64,000 nucleotides of DNA from positions 1 to 64,000 of the forward strand of contig NZ_MAXF01000091.1 in the NCBI RefSeq assembly GCF_001704635.1, in the 5' to 3' direction. Under the pieces are notes generated by a model. That model saw only the letters and a list, made by a program, of their open reading frames with translations. It searched no databases and was not told where the DNA came from. Made by a program: the position numbers and the translations under genes. Shown here piece after piece: positions 7,951-17,131 of the stretch. Origin of the DNA: Streptomyces sparsogenes (lineage in GTDB: Bacteria; Actinomycetota; Actinomycetes; Streptomycetales; Streptomycetaceae). Every line of letters starts with the position of its first letter. Positions within the stretch are counted from its first letter, which is position 1.

Positions 7951-10829
7951 CCCAGCGAGGCGAAGTCGTAACCGCCCGAGTAGGCGTCACTCGTGTAGAC
8001 GTTGGTCAGCCGGGGGCCGCGCCAGCTGTAGCTCTTCATGAAGACCAGCGGGACATAGGCGGCGGCATCGGAGATCCTCCGGTTGATCTGGGCGTAGACC
8101 TCCCCGGACTTCCGGGGGTCCTGCTCGGCGATCGCCTTGTCGAAGAGGCCGTTGATGGATTCGTCGTCCAGGTCGGCGACGTTGAAATTCCCGGAGGGCG
8201 TGATGAAGCGGCCGTCGGCCAGGGGTTGCAGAAATCCCTGGCCGGTCGGGAAGTCGCCCAGCCACCGCTGGACGATGATGCCGTAGCCCTTCTTCTTGAC
8301 GACCGAGGGCGTGCCCACGGTCCGGTAGTAGTCGGCGAATCCGATCTGCTTGATGTCGACCTTGATCCCGACCGAGGCCAGCGAGGACTGCAGCGACTCG
8401 GCGCCGCTCAGCTCGTCGGGCCGGCTGCCGCTCACCACGAGGGTGGTCCGGAAGCCGTTGGGTTTGCCGCAGGCCTCCAGCTCCTTCTTCGCCTGGGCGA
8501 TGTCCGCCTTTCCGCCGTTCTTGACCACGTCGTACGGGTCGTCGGTGGGGTCCGCTCCCGCGATGCCCGGGGGGAGCATGTTGGTGGCGATCTCACCGCT
8601 GGCGGCGGGGCCGCCGAAGGCCGTTTGCACGGATCGCCGGTCCGCCGCGTGGACGACCGCCTTGCGGCAGTGGATGTTGTCGAACGGTTTGACGGTGCGC
8701 GGCAGGGCCAGGTAGCGGATGCCCAGGGTGTACGGGTTGTCCAGGCGTGACTTGAGCTTGTCGGTGTGCAGGGCCTTGGCGACGGCGTCCTTGGAGAGGG
8801 TGGTCGGCTCCAGGTCCACGTCGTACCGGCCGCTGAGGAGCCCGCTGCTCCGGGCGCTGTCGTTCCCCACGAAGTCGACCGTGATCCGGTCGGGCAGGGC
8901 GGTGCGGATGGGGTCGGACTTCTGCTTCCACGCCGTGTTGCGGACCAGCTCGAGCGACGTGCCCGGCCGGTACGCGCCGAATTTGTACGGCCCGGAGGAG
9001 AAGGGCCGCTTGCCGTAGTCGTCCTTGGTGTCCTTCGCCCTCGGCACGGGCGAGCCGGCCGGCATCGCCAGCATGTGCTCGAAGTCGCCGTTCGGCTTGG
9101 CGAGATGGAAGGTGATGGTCTTGGAGTCGGGCGTCTTGATGGACTTCAGGCCCAGCTCGTCGTCCTTGTAGGGGCCCTTGTACGTGCCCTTGGGGTCGAG
9201 GACCTGCTGGAGGTAGGCCGGGCCGCCGGAGATGACATCGGGGGCCCAGGCCCGCTCGATGCCGTATTTGACGTCCTCGGAGGTGATGGCCGAGCCGTCC
9301 TCCCAGGTGATGCCGTCGCGCAGGGTGTAGGTGTACGTCTTGCCGTCGTCGCTCACCTCGGCCTTGCCCGCGGCGAGGTCCGGGACCAGCTCGGCGCCGT
9401 CGTGGCCCTGCTTGGGGGCGTAGGTGACCAGCTGGCGGGTGAAGTAGCGGGAGAAGTTCCACACATAGCCGTAGTAGCCGCGCTGCGGATCCCAGGAGTC
9501 GGCGTCCAACCTGCCGACGAACTTCAGCGTGCCGCCCTTGGCCCTGGACGGGTTGACGACGCCGTGGGCCGCGTCGTTGTACTCGGGGGCGGGAGCCGGG
9601 GCCGGCTTCGGGCTGCTCGTCGCCGTCGGCGACTTGTGCGCGGCCGGCTCCTTGCCGGAGTCGTCCCCCATCCAGCCGTTAACCAGCGGGATGCCGGCGG
9701 CCAGCAGGCCGGCGGCGACCGCCGCCGCTACGGCGGAGCGGACGAGGACCCGGCGCCTGCCCGGTCCGCCGCCGGGGGCCGCGGCCGGCAGCGGAGCCGG
9801 ACCCGGGGCGAAGGCCGGAGGCCAGCCGGGCGGCGGTGTGGCCGGAGGGCCGGACAGCGGCCCGGGCGGTGGCGTGGACGGTGGCCCGGACGGCGGGGGC
9901 GTGGACGGCGGCCCGGACGGCGGAGGCCCGGACAGCGGCCCGGGCGGCGGAGGCCCGGACAGCGGCCCGGGCGGTGGCGTGGACAGCGGCCCGGACAGCG
10001 GCCCGGACGGCGGGGGCGTGGACGGCGGCCCGGGCGGGGGCGGCGGGGGTGCCTGCCCGGGGGCGTACGGCGGGGCCGGCGGGCCGAAGACGGGCCCGGC
10101 GGGGGCCACGTTGTGCGCCAGGGCGAGGCCGCCCGCGGTGCCCCCGTCGCGCTTGTGCGGCAGCGGCCGCCCCCTGGCGCCCAGCGCCGCGTACACCCGC
10201 GCGTACACCGTCTCCAGGTCGAGCGGTTCGGGCCCGCCCGGCACCCCGTCGTTCAGCAGCCTGAGCAGCTCGCCGGTGAAGGCCGTGTGGGGCTCGCCGG
10301 GCGGGGCGAACGCGAAGCTGTTGTCGGGGACGGCGGCCAGCAGGCAGGCGCCCTCGATCGCCGACCGGTCGATCAGCGCCTCGACCCCGTCGACGAAGCC
10401 GGGCACCTCACGGCTGAGGCAGCAGTCGAGCAGCATCACCCGGCGGCGAGCCCGCCCGTCGAGCACGACGTCGCGCAGGGTGGCGTAGGCCAGTCCCGTG
10501 TAGGACCGCTGCCGCACCGACCCGGTGAGGCTGAGGAACAGCTCGCCGCGGCGCTGCTCGACCAGGCCGTGGCCGGCCACGTACACCAGCAGGGCGTCGG
10601 TGGCCTCCTCGGCGGCGGCCCGGACGGCGTCCAGGACCTCGACCGCGCTGCCGGGGTTCTCGATGACCGTGCAGTGCTCGGGCGCCAGCCCCCACGCGTG
10701 CGGGGCGCACAGGGCGGCGGCCAGCGCGCGGAGGTTGTTCGCCACCGCCGGGAGCGGCTCCAGGTGGTCGTAGCGGCTGGTGCCGATGAGCACCGCCCGT
10801 GAGGCGGCCGGCTCGGGCAGGACCGTCAC
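7938..10829 (-). CDS. Caspase-like domain fused to oligopeptide-binding (SBP5) domain
   Basis: A 963-residue fusion. Residues 1-240 form a caspase-like (peptidase C14) domain with His87 in YVAGHGL and Cys136/Cys137 in LLDCCLS, the catalytic dyad positions. Residues about 245-355 are a Pro/Gly/Ser linker made of PPPSGP- and PLSGP-type repeats. A single transmembrane segment lies at 361-383 after RRR, giving a predicted cytoplasmic caspase. Residues 430-963 form an extracellular solute-binding protein family 5 domain (GGTLKFVGRLDADSWDP, YTYTLRDGITWEDG), normally a free lipoprotein of peptide ABC importers. No transporter genes are adjacent. The GTG at 10829 follows a GGAGGGG site. It looks like a one-protein sensor that couples ligand binding outside to proteolysis inside; that role is inference. 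Confidence 0.9.
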   Translation of the reverse strand: MTVLPEPAASRAVLIGTSRYDHLEPLPAVANNLRALAAALCAPHAWGLAPEHCTVIENPGSAVEVLDAVRAAAEEATDALLVYVAGHGLVEQRRGELFLSLTGSVRQRSYTGLAYATLRDVVLDGRARRRVMLLDCCLSREVPGFVDGVEALIDRSAIEGACLLAAVPDNSFAFAPPGEPHTAFTGELLRLLNDGVPGGPEPLDLETVYARVYAALGARGRPLPHKRDGGTAGGLALAHNVAPAGPVFGPPAPPYAPGQAPPPPPPGPPSTPPPSGPLSGPLSTPPPGPLSGPPPPGPLSGPPPSGPPSTPPPSGPPSTPPPGPLSGPPATPPPGWPPAFAPGPAPLPAAAPGGGPGRRRVLVRSAVAAAVAAGLLAAGIPLVNGWMGDDSGKEPAAHKSPTATSSPKPAPAPAPEYNDAAHGVVNPSRAKGGTLKFVGRLDADSWDPQRGYYGYVWNFSRYFTRQLVTYAPKQGHDGAELVPDLAAGKAEVSDDGKTYTYTLRDGITWEDGSAITSEDVKYGIERAWAPDVISGGPAYLQQVLDPKGTYKGPYKDDELGLKSIKTPDSKTITFHLAKPNGDFEHMLAMPAGSPVPRAKDTKDDYGKRPFSSGPYKFGAYRPGTSLELVRNTAWKQKSDPIRTALPDRITVDFVGNDSARSSGLLSGRYDVDLEPTTLSKDAVAKALHTDKLKSRLDNPYTLGIRYLALPRTVKPFDNIHCRKAVVHAADRRSVQTAFGGPAASGEIATNMLPPGIAGADPTDDPYDVVKNGGKADIAQAKKELEACGKPNGFRTTLVVSGSRPDELSGAESLQSSLASVGIKVDIKQIGFADYYRTVGTPSVVKKKGYGIIVQRWLGDFPTGQGFLQPLADGRFITPSGNFNVADLDDESINGLFDKAIAEQDPRKSGEVYAQINRRISDAAAYVPLVFMKSYSWRGPRLTNVYTSDAYSGGYDFASLGVTG

Positions 10830-10980
10830 AGCTGCCGTCCCCCCTCCGCGCCACCGGGCGCGGCGGCGATCCGCCGCGGTCCCCGCTCCCCACCGCTCAC
10901 GTCCCTGTCGAACCGCAACGGGCCCCCCTTGTGTGACGACGAGCTCGTATTCTGCCTCATGCCCCGACGGCCGGAAGGGC

Positions 10981-11844
10981 TCAACCGGCGTGCAGCATCA
11001 GCCCGATGCCCGCCACCATCAGCCCCGCGGCCGCGAGCCTGGGGGCGCCGAAGCGCTCCTTGAAGAAGAGCGCCCCGATGGCCGCGCCCACGATGATCGA
11101 CGACTCGCGCAGCGCCGCGATCGGGGCGAGCGGCGCCCGGGTCTGGGCCCACAGGACGAGGCCGTACGCGAAGACCGACAGCACGCCGCCGAGCAGCCCG
11201 CGCAGTGCGACCGGCCGCAGCTGGCGGGCGAGCGCCCCGCGCCGGGTGGCCAGCGCGTACGCGGGGACGGCGAAGCCCTCCAGGAGCATCAGCCAGGCGA
11301 TGTAGCCGAGGGCGCTGCCGGAGGCGCGTACGCCCAGGCCGTCCACGACCGTGTAGGCCGCGATGGACAGGCCGGTGGCCAGGGCCGCGCCGATCGCGGG
11401 CCACTGCGGGCCGCTCCCGGGGCGCCGCCCGGAGCCCCTGATGCCCCACAGCGCCAGCCCGACCAGGCCGGCGGAGGCCACCGCGATGCCGGCGGCCTGC
11501 CGGGCGTCCGGGGTCTCGCCGAGGAACACCGCGGCGACCACCGCCACCACCAGGGGCGCGGTTCCGCGCGCGATCGGGTACATCTGGCCGAAGTCGCCCA
11601 GCCGGAAGGAGCGCATGAGCAGCACGTAGTACAGCACGTGCACCAGCGCGGAGACGATCAGCCACGGCCAGGCGCCCGCCGCGGGCAGCGGGGTGAAGCA
11701 GACCATCACCGCTCCGCACAGCGCCCCGCCGCCGCCCACCAGCGTGAAGGCGAGGAGCTGGTCCTTGATGCCGTGCGCGATGGCGTTCCAGGCGGCATGC
11801 GTGACGGCGGCGACGAGCACCGCCAGCGCGACGAGCGGGGTCAC
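10981..11844 (-). CDS. EamA/DMT-family transporter
   Basis: A 287-residue membrane protein with ten predicted transmembrane segments in two repeated EamA halves. The motif ending ...FLGETP in the first half and ...FFKERF in the second are the usual half-end signatures. Members export amino acids, metabolites or drugs; the substrate is unknown. The start is a GTG at 11844. It is transcribed toward the caspase fusion gene, with 151 bp between them. Confidence 0.9.
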   Translation of the reverse strand: MTPLVALAVLVAAVTHAAWNAIAHGIKDQLLAFTLVGGGGALCGAVMVCFTPLPAAGAWPWLIVSALVHVLYYVLLMRSFRLGDFGQMYPIARGTAPLVVAVVAAVFLGETPDARQAAGIAVASAGLVGLALWGIRGSGRRPGSGPQWPAIGAALATGLSIAAYTVVDGLGVRASGSALGYIAWLMLLEGFAVPAYALATRRGALARQLRPVALRGLLGGVLSVFAYGLVLWAQTRAPLAPIAALRESSIIVGAAIGALFFKERFGAPRLAAAGLMVAGIGLMLHAG

Positions 11845-11965
11845 GCGGCGGACTCGGACACGGAAGTACGTGTAGTCGGCATGCGCATGACCCTACGCTC
11901 GGCGGTGGGTCACGGGCCAGGCCGCGCGCCCGCCGCGCGGGGCAGCGCCCGGAAGGCCCCGGCCA

Positions 11966-12006
11966 GGCTCAGTAGTCGCCCGGCTCAGTAGCCGCCCGGC
12001 TCAGTA
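11966..12006. repeat. 16-bp tandem repeat covering a stop codon
   Basis: Units of GGCTCAGTAGYCGCCC begin at 11966, 11982 and 11998; the last is partial. The stop of the flavin monooxygenase (12001-12003, minus strand) and its last two codons lie in the third unit, so the gene end appears copied twice downstream. Confidence 0.85.
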
Positions 12007-13194
12007 GTCCTTGAGCAGGTACGAGGGGACGACGTCCGACTCGGCCCGGAGGCCGGTGGTGAACTCCTCCGCCTCCACCTCGCCCAGCTCGACCGCCTTC
12101 CGGGCCTCCACCATGGCCTTGTTGATCAGCGCCAGCTCCTGGTTGCCGGTCACATACGCGCGCAGCTCCCGCTCGTAGGCGGCGAAGGCGGCCTCGTGGT
12201 CCCCGTCGGCGGCCTTCAGCTCGCCCGCCAGGACGTACGCGGCGACCAGGGCCACGCTGGTGCCCTGGCCGGACATGGGCGAACCGCAGTAGCCCGCGTC
12301 GCCGAGCAGCGTCACCCGGCCGCGCGACCAGGAGTCCATGCGGATCTGGGCCATGGAGTCGAAGTGGAAGTCCGGCGCCCCCCACATGTGCTCCAGCAGC
12401 CGGGGCATTTCCCAGCCGGCCCCCGCGTACTTCTCGGCGATCAGCCGCTTGTGGGCGCGCGGGTCGCGGGAGCGGAGCTCGGCCGGGGGCTCGTCCCACT
12501 CGAATCCGGCGTAGACGCGCAGCTCCCGGTTGTCGCGGACGCTCATCACCAGACCGCCCCACAGCGCGCCCCGCATCCGGTAGACGACCTGCCAGCGGTC
12601 GAGGCCGAGGATGTTGGGCGCCGTCCACACGGCCAGCGAGGTCCCCAGGTGGTGCAGGAAGTCCTCCTCGGGACCGAAGGCCAGCCGCCGGGTGTGGGAG
12701 TGCAGCCCGTCGGCACCGACGACCAGGTCGAAGACGCGCTTGGCGCCGCCGCGGAAGACGACCCGCACCTCCTCGGCGTCCTGTTCCAGCCGTTCGACGG
12801 AGTCGCCGAAGACGTACTCGATGCCGTCGCCGCCCGCGTCCGCGACGATCGTGGCGAGGTCGTCGCGCAGGATCTCCACGTCGGGGCTGTCGAGCTCGCC
12901 GCCGCTGACGGTCCGCTCGGTGGTGCGGAACAGCTCCCGGCCCTCGTCGTCGACCACCGACATCCCCCGCAGGCCGGTGGCGTGGGCGCGGATCCGGTCC
13001 AGGACGCCCATGCGTTCGGCCACCTCCAGCGCCGGGCCGCGCACGTCGATCGCGTGTCCGCCCGGGCGCGGCCCGGCGGACTGCTCGACGACCGTGACGT
13101 CGTATCCGTACCGGTCCAGCCAGTAGGCGAGCGCGGGCCCGCCGATGCCGGCGCCGGATATCAGGACGCTCTGCTGACGGCTCTGGTGACGCAT
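12001..13194 (-). CDS. FAD-dependent monooxygenase (PHBH-like)
   Basis: A 397-residue class A flavoprotein hydroxylase. The dinucleotide-binding GAGIGG motif is at residues 14-19, the DG motif at GADGLHSHTR, and the GD motif at LLGDAGYC, matching the three FAD/NADPH motifs of the p-hydroxybenzoate hydroxylase group. The protein is soluble with no signal peptide. Such enzymes hydroxylate or epoxidise aromatic or polyketide substrates or inactivate drugs such as tetracycline and rifamycin; the substrate cannot be assigned. It stands alone with 173 bp upstream, and its stop lies in a 16-bp tandem repeat. Confidence 0.92.
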   Translation of the reverse strand: MRHQSRQQSVLISGAGIGGPALAYWLDRYGYDVTVVEQSAGPRPGGHAIDVRGPALEVAERMGVLDRIRAHATGLRGMSVVDDEGRELFRTTERTVSGGELDSPDVEILRDDLATIVADAGGDGIEYVFGDSVERLEQDAEEVRVVFRGGAKRVFDLVVGADGLHSHTRRLAFGPEEDFLHHLGTSLAVWTAPNILGLDRWQVVYRMRGALWGGLVMSVRDNRELRVYAGFEWDEPPAELRSRDPRAHKRLIAEKYAGAGWEMPRLLEHMWGAPDFHFDSMAQIRMDSWSRGRVTLLGDAGYCGSPMSGQGTSVALVAAYVLAGELKAADGDHEAAFAAYERELRAYVTGNQELALINKAMVEARKAVELGEVEAEEFTTGLRAESDVVPSYLLKDY

Positions 13195-13367
13195 AGTGAC
13201 TCCCCAACAGTCCCTCGGTGATGGTCGGACAGCCCGATGCTGGCCCGGGCCGCCGACGCGCCACCGACGCGGAGCCGACAGGCGCGCGGATACGCCGACG
13301 CGGCGCCGACAAGGCCCTTTCAGGCCCCGCCGACGCCGCGTCCGCCGTCCGTGGGAGGTCGCCCGGG

Positions 13368-15008
13368 TCAGCCCGCGCGCAGCACCGAGGCCACGATCGG
13401 CCCGGCCGAGTCGCCGCCGTGGCCGCCCTGCGGGACCACGGCCGCCGCCGCGAGGTCCCCGCGGTAGGCGGTGAACCAGCCGTTGGGCTCCTTCTGGCCG
13501 TCGACCTCCGCCGAGCCGGTCTTCGCGCCGAAGTCACCGCTCATCCCGGACATCGCCTGGGCGGCGGTGCCCGAGGTGGCGGTCAGCTTCATCAGGCTCT
13601 TCAACTGCTGCCGGGTGCCCGGCTTCAGGCCGCGCGCGGCCTTGGCCAGGGTCCGGCCGTCCACGCTCGGGGAGACCAGGTACGGCTGGCGGAAGACGCC
13701 GCTGGCGACGGTGGCCGAGACCGACGCCATGTTGAGCGGGTTCATCCGCACCCCGCCCTGCCCGATCAGCGAGGCGCCCTTGGAGGCGGCGGACTGCACC
13801 GGCACCGCGCCGTCGAAGGAGGAGATGCCGGTCTTCCAGTTCAGCCCGATCCCGAAGACGTCCCGGGCCTCCTTGGTGAGGTCGTCGTCGGCCAGCTTGG
13901 GGGCCTGGCTGATGAAGGCCGTGTTGCAGGAGCGGGCGAAGCTCTGCTCGAAGCGGCCGCCCTTGATCTCGAACTTGTCGTCGTTCTGGAACTTCCAGCC
14001 GCCGTACGAGAAGTACTTCGGGCACGGGTGCGGCTTGCCGTAGCCCGCCAGTCCCTTGTCGATCAGCAGCGCCGAGGTGATGACCTTCATGGTCGAGCCG
14101 GGCGCGTACGACCCCTGGAAGGCGGTGTTGAACCCCTGAGCGGGGGAGTTGGCGACCGCCAGGACCTCGCCGGTGCTGGGCTTGATCGCCACCACCGCGG
14201 CCTTGGACCGCTTGTTCACCGCCCGCTCGGCCGTGGTCTGCAGCTTCGCGTCGATCGTGGTGCGGAGGGTGCCGGGCTTGCCCTTGGTGAGCACCTTCAG
14301 CGTCTCGTCGGGGGTCTTGGAGCCCTTGGCGCGGGAGATCCAGGTCTCCACGCCCGCCGTGCCGCCCGCCTTCTTGCCGTACCGCTCCCGGAGGCCGTCC
14401 AGGATCGCCTTGAGCGTCGGGTGGTCGGCGGCGCGCAGCTCCGCGCCGTCGCGGTCGACGGCCTTGACCGGCGGCGTGCCCGCCGGGCCCGTCTTGAGGG
14501 CGTCCCCGGCCCGCAGCTTCGGGTGGACGACCGACGGCTTCCAGTCGACGACCGCCGCCCCGGTGGTCTTGTCGCGGGTGACGGTCAGCGCGGATTCATA
14601 CGTCCAGGGGACCTGCCGCCCCCCGTAGGAGATCCGGGCGTTGACCGTGAACGGCACCGTCCGGCCGGTCCGCTGCCCCGCCGTCAGCGCCACCTTGCCG
14701 ATGTGGGCCGCTTCACGGTAGGCGGTGAGCGCGTCGGCGGCGGCCTTCTCGTCGTCCGTCAGCGCGGCGGCCTTCCCGGCCTCGCCCGCGGACCAGGCGG
14801 CGAGGAAGTCCCGGGCCGTGGCCTTGACCTCGGCCGCGCTGGGCGGGCCGGTCTTCACCTTCTTGACCACCGGCTTGTCGTCGCCCGACCCGGCCCCGGC
14901 GCCGTCCTTCGATCCGGCCGAGCCGTCCTGACCGCCACCGCAACCGGCGACCCCGACCATGGCGGCGAACACCGCACCGATGACCGCGGCTCTCGCGCCA
15001 CTCCGCAT
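13368..15008 (-). CDS. Penicillin-binding transpeptidase lipoprotein (MecA_N-type)
   Basis: A 546-residue class B-like penicillin-binding protein. The N-terminus is a lipoprotein signal with lipid-anchor Cys23 (VGVAGC). An NTF2-like MecA_N domain follows at about 55-160, then a dimerisation region. The transpeptidase domain has all three active-site motifs: STMK (305-308), SCN (360-362) and KTGS (496-499). It crosslinks peptidoglycan outside the membrane. The start at 15008 gives a complete signal sequence. The gene is monocistronic. Multiple such MecA_N PBPs are normal in Streptomyces; whether it gives low beta-lactam affinity cannot be judged. Confidence 0.94.
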   Translation of the reverse strand: MRSGARAAVIGAVFAAMVGVAGCGGGQDGSAGSKDGAGAGSGDDKPVVKKVKTGPPSAAEVKATARDFLAAWSAGEAGKAAALTDDEKAAADALTAYREAAHIGKVALTAGQRTGRTVPFTVNARISYGGRQVPWTYESALTVTRDKTTGAAVVDWKPSVVHPKLRAGDALKTGPAGTPPVKAVDRDGAELRAADHPTLKAILDGLRERYGKKAGGTAGVETWISRAKGSKTPDETLKVLTKGKPGTLRTTIDAKLQTTAERAVNKRSKAAVVAIKPSTGEVLAVANSPAQGFNTAFQGSYAPGSTMKVITSALLIDKGLAGYGKPHPCPKYFSYGGWKFQNDDKFEIKGGRFEQSFARSCNTAFISQAPKLADDDLTKEARDVFGIGLNWKTGISSFDGAVPVQSAASKGASLIGQGGVRMNPLNMASVSATVASGVFRQPYLVSPSVDGRTLAKAARGLKPGTRQQLKSLMKLTATSGTAAQAMSGMSGDFGAKTGSAEVDGQKEPNGWFTAYRGDLAAAAVVPQGGHGGDSAGPIVASVLRAG

Positions 15009-15115
15009 TGCAGAACCCCCACAGTCCCTCGAAGCCCTCCACCACTCGATGGAGGTCGTGGTCCGGGGCACTCTACCGGCATCCCGCGCCCCGCCCGGGC
15101 CCCGCACGGGCCGCT

Positions 15116-16894
15116 CTAGATCCAGGTGTCGAGCCAGATCCGGGCCCGCCACTGGTCCATGGGCAGGGTCTGGCCCGTGTAGAGGGGGAAGAAGTAGATG
15201 AAGTTCCAGAAGATGAGCAGCACCAGCACGCCCGCGGCGACCGTGCCCACCACCCGCCGGTTCTCCCTCGCCCCCGGCGGCCCCACGATGGCCCCGACCA
15301 TCATCGCCACCGCCAGGCACAGGAACGGCACGAAGACGACGGCGTAGAAGTTGAAGATCGTGCGCTCCTGGTAGAGGAACCACGGCAGATAGCCCGCCGC
15401 CAGCCCGCACAGGATCGCGCCCGCCCGCCAGTCGCGCCGCAGCGCCCACCGGAACAGCAGGTAGGCCACCGCGAAGCAGGCCGCCCACCACAGCAGGGGG
15501 GTGCCCAGGGCCAGCACCTCGCGGGCGCACTTCTCGGTCGCGTCCTTGGGGCAGCCGGCCTCACCCGGGGAGGGGGACTCGTAGAAGTAGGAGACCGGGC
15601 GGGACTGGATGATCCAGCTCCACGGGTTGGACTGGTAGATGTGCGGGTCGTTCAGCCCGACGTGGAACTTGTAGACCTCGTGCTCGTAGTGCCACAGGCT
15701 GCGCAGCGGGTTCAGCCAGGCGAGGGGGCCGTGGTCGCTGTAGCCGCCGCCGCCCTGAGACGTCGGCGTCTCGGCCCAGTGGCGGAAGTAGCCGCTGTGG
15801 GTCCAGCCGGTCCGGGGGCTGTAGCTGCCGCTGTTGGCGAACCAGCCCCACCAGGTGGCCAGGTAGGTGACGAGCGCCACGGGCACGGTGGACAGGAAGG
15901 CCCACGGGGTGTCGCGGCGCAGCACCGAGAGGAAGGGGCGGCGGGCGCCGGCCGTGCGGCGGGCGCCGATGTCCCACAGGACCGTCATCACGCCGAAGGC
16001 GGCCAGCACGTACAGGCCGTTCCACTTGGTGCCGGTCGCGAGACCCAGCATGACCCCGGCCGCGATCCGCCACGGCCGCGCGCCGAGCTTCAGCCGCGCG
16101 GCGACCTCCGCGTCGGGCCGGGCGGTGCCGTCCGGGGCGAGGGGCAGGGCGGCGGCGAGCCGCGCCCGCGCCTGGTCCCGGTCGACCAGCAGGCATCCGA
16201 AGGCCGCCAGGACGAAGAACATGACGACGATGTCGAGCAGCGCGGTGCGGCTCATCACATAGTGCAGACCGTCCACGGCCAGCAGCGCGCCCGCCAGGCA
16301 CCCCAGGAAGGTGGAGCGGAACAGCCGCCGCCCGATCCGGCACAGCATCAGCACCGACGCCGTGCCGAGCAGCGCGACCATGAACCGCCAGCCGAAGGGG
16401 GTCAGGCCGAAGAGCTGCTCGCCGACCGCGATCACCCATTTGCCCACCGGGGGGTGGACGACGTACCCGGCGGCGTCGCTCAGCGGGATCTGCTGCGGGT
16501 CCGCCATGATCTTGGCGTTGGCGTTCTTCGGCCAGGTGCCCTCGTAGCCGAGCTGGAGCAGCGCCCAGGCGTCCTTGGCGTAGTACGTCTCGTCGAATAT
16601 GACCTTGTGCGGGCTGTCCAGCCGCCAGAAGCGCAGCAGCCCGGCGAACAGCGCGACCAGCAGCGGCCCGCCCCAGCCGGTCCAGCGGGCGATCCGCGCC
16701 GCCGCCGGCGGGGCCGCGCCCAGCGCCTCCCACAGCCGGGTCCCCGGCTCCGGGTAGGGGGGCACCAGCCGCTCCCGTACGTCGGACCGCGGCCGGCCCG
16801 CGTATCCGAAGCGGCGCAGCCGCCGCTGCCAGGCGGGCGGATGCTGGCCGGCGGCTCGGCCCGGCTGGGCGTGGGTCGCGGTGTCACTCGTCAC
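15116..16894 (-). CDS. pmt: Dolichyl/polyprenyl-phosphate-mannose protein mannosyltransferase
   Basis: A 592-residue multi-pass membrane enzyme of the GT39 family that transfers mannose from polyprenyl phosphate to Ser/Thr of exported proteins. The acidic FDETYYAKDAW loop near residue 100 after the first membrane helix is the catalytic region, and HPPVGKW follows. About ten or eleven membrane segments are visible, and the C-terminus ends in MDQWRARIWLDTWI. Actinobacterial Pmt couples O-mannosylation to Sec export. The GTG at 16894 is chosen because the longer frame runs through the divergent rsmI gene. It is divergent from rsmI, a standard Streptomyces arrangement. Confidence 0.95.
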   Translation of the reverse strand: MTSDTATHAQPGRAAGQHPPAWQRRLRRFGYAGRPRSDVRERLVPPYPEPGTRLWEALGAAPPAAARIARWTGWGGPLLVALFAGLLRFWRLDSPHKVIFDETYYAKDAWALLQLGYEGTWPKNANAKIMADPQQIPLSDAAGYVVHPPVGKWVIAVGEQLFGLTPFGWRFMVALLGTASVLMLCRIGRRLFRSTFLGCLAGALLAVDGLHYVMSRTALLDIVVMFFVLAAFGCLLVDRDQARARLAAALPLAPDGTARPDAEVAARLKLGARPWRIAAGVMLGLATGTKWNGLYVLAAFGVMTVLWDIGARRTAGARRPFLSVLRRDTPWAFLSTVPVALVTYLATWWGWFANSGSYSPRTGWTHSGYFRHWAETPTSQGGGGYSDHGPLAWLNPLRSLWHYEHEVYKFHVGLNDPHIYQSNPWSWIIQSRPVSYFYESPSPGEAGCPKDATEKCAREVLALGTPLLWWAACFAVAYLLFRWALRRDWRAGAILCGLAAGYLPWFLYQERTIFNFYAVVFVPFLCLAVAMMVGAIVGPPGARENRRVVGTVAAGVLVLLIFWNFIYFFPLYTGQTLPMDQWRARIWLDTWI

Positions 16895-17131
16895 CCGGCC
16901 ATCGTAGGGAAGCGGTGCGTGGGAGTGGGGGGCCAAGTCGCCCGGCCGGGGGTCGGCCGGGCTCCCGGCCCCGCCGGGAGGGGCCGCGGGGCGCCGGCCG
17001 GGACTGCGGGCCCGCCGGCCGGGGCCCGCCCGCCGGCCGGGGCCCGCCCGCCGGTCTCCGGCCCCGCCGGCCGGGGCCGCGGGGACATCGGGGTTCCGGG
17101 GCCCGGCGGCCCGGCTGCGAGGATGGGTCGC

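Noticed and set aside
7938..10829. Possibility that the caspase and SBP domains are two genes merged by frameshift
   Set aside because: The frame is continuous through the linker and membrane helix, and no internal start with a ribosome-binding site or lipoprotein signal precedes the SBP part.
15008..17131. Long upstream extension of the rsmI frame
   Set aside because: It is antisense to the Pmt gene. The RsmI family N-terminus begins at the GTG at 17132.
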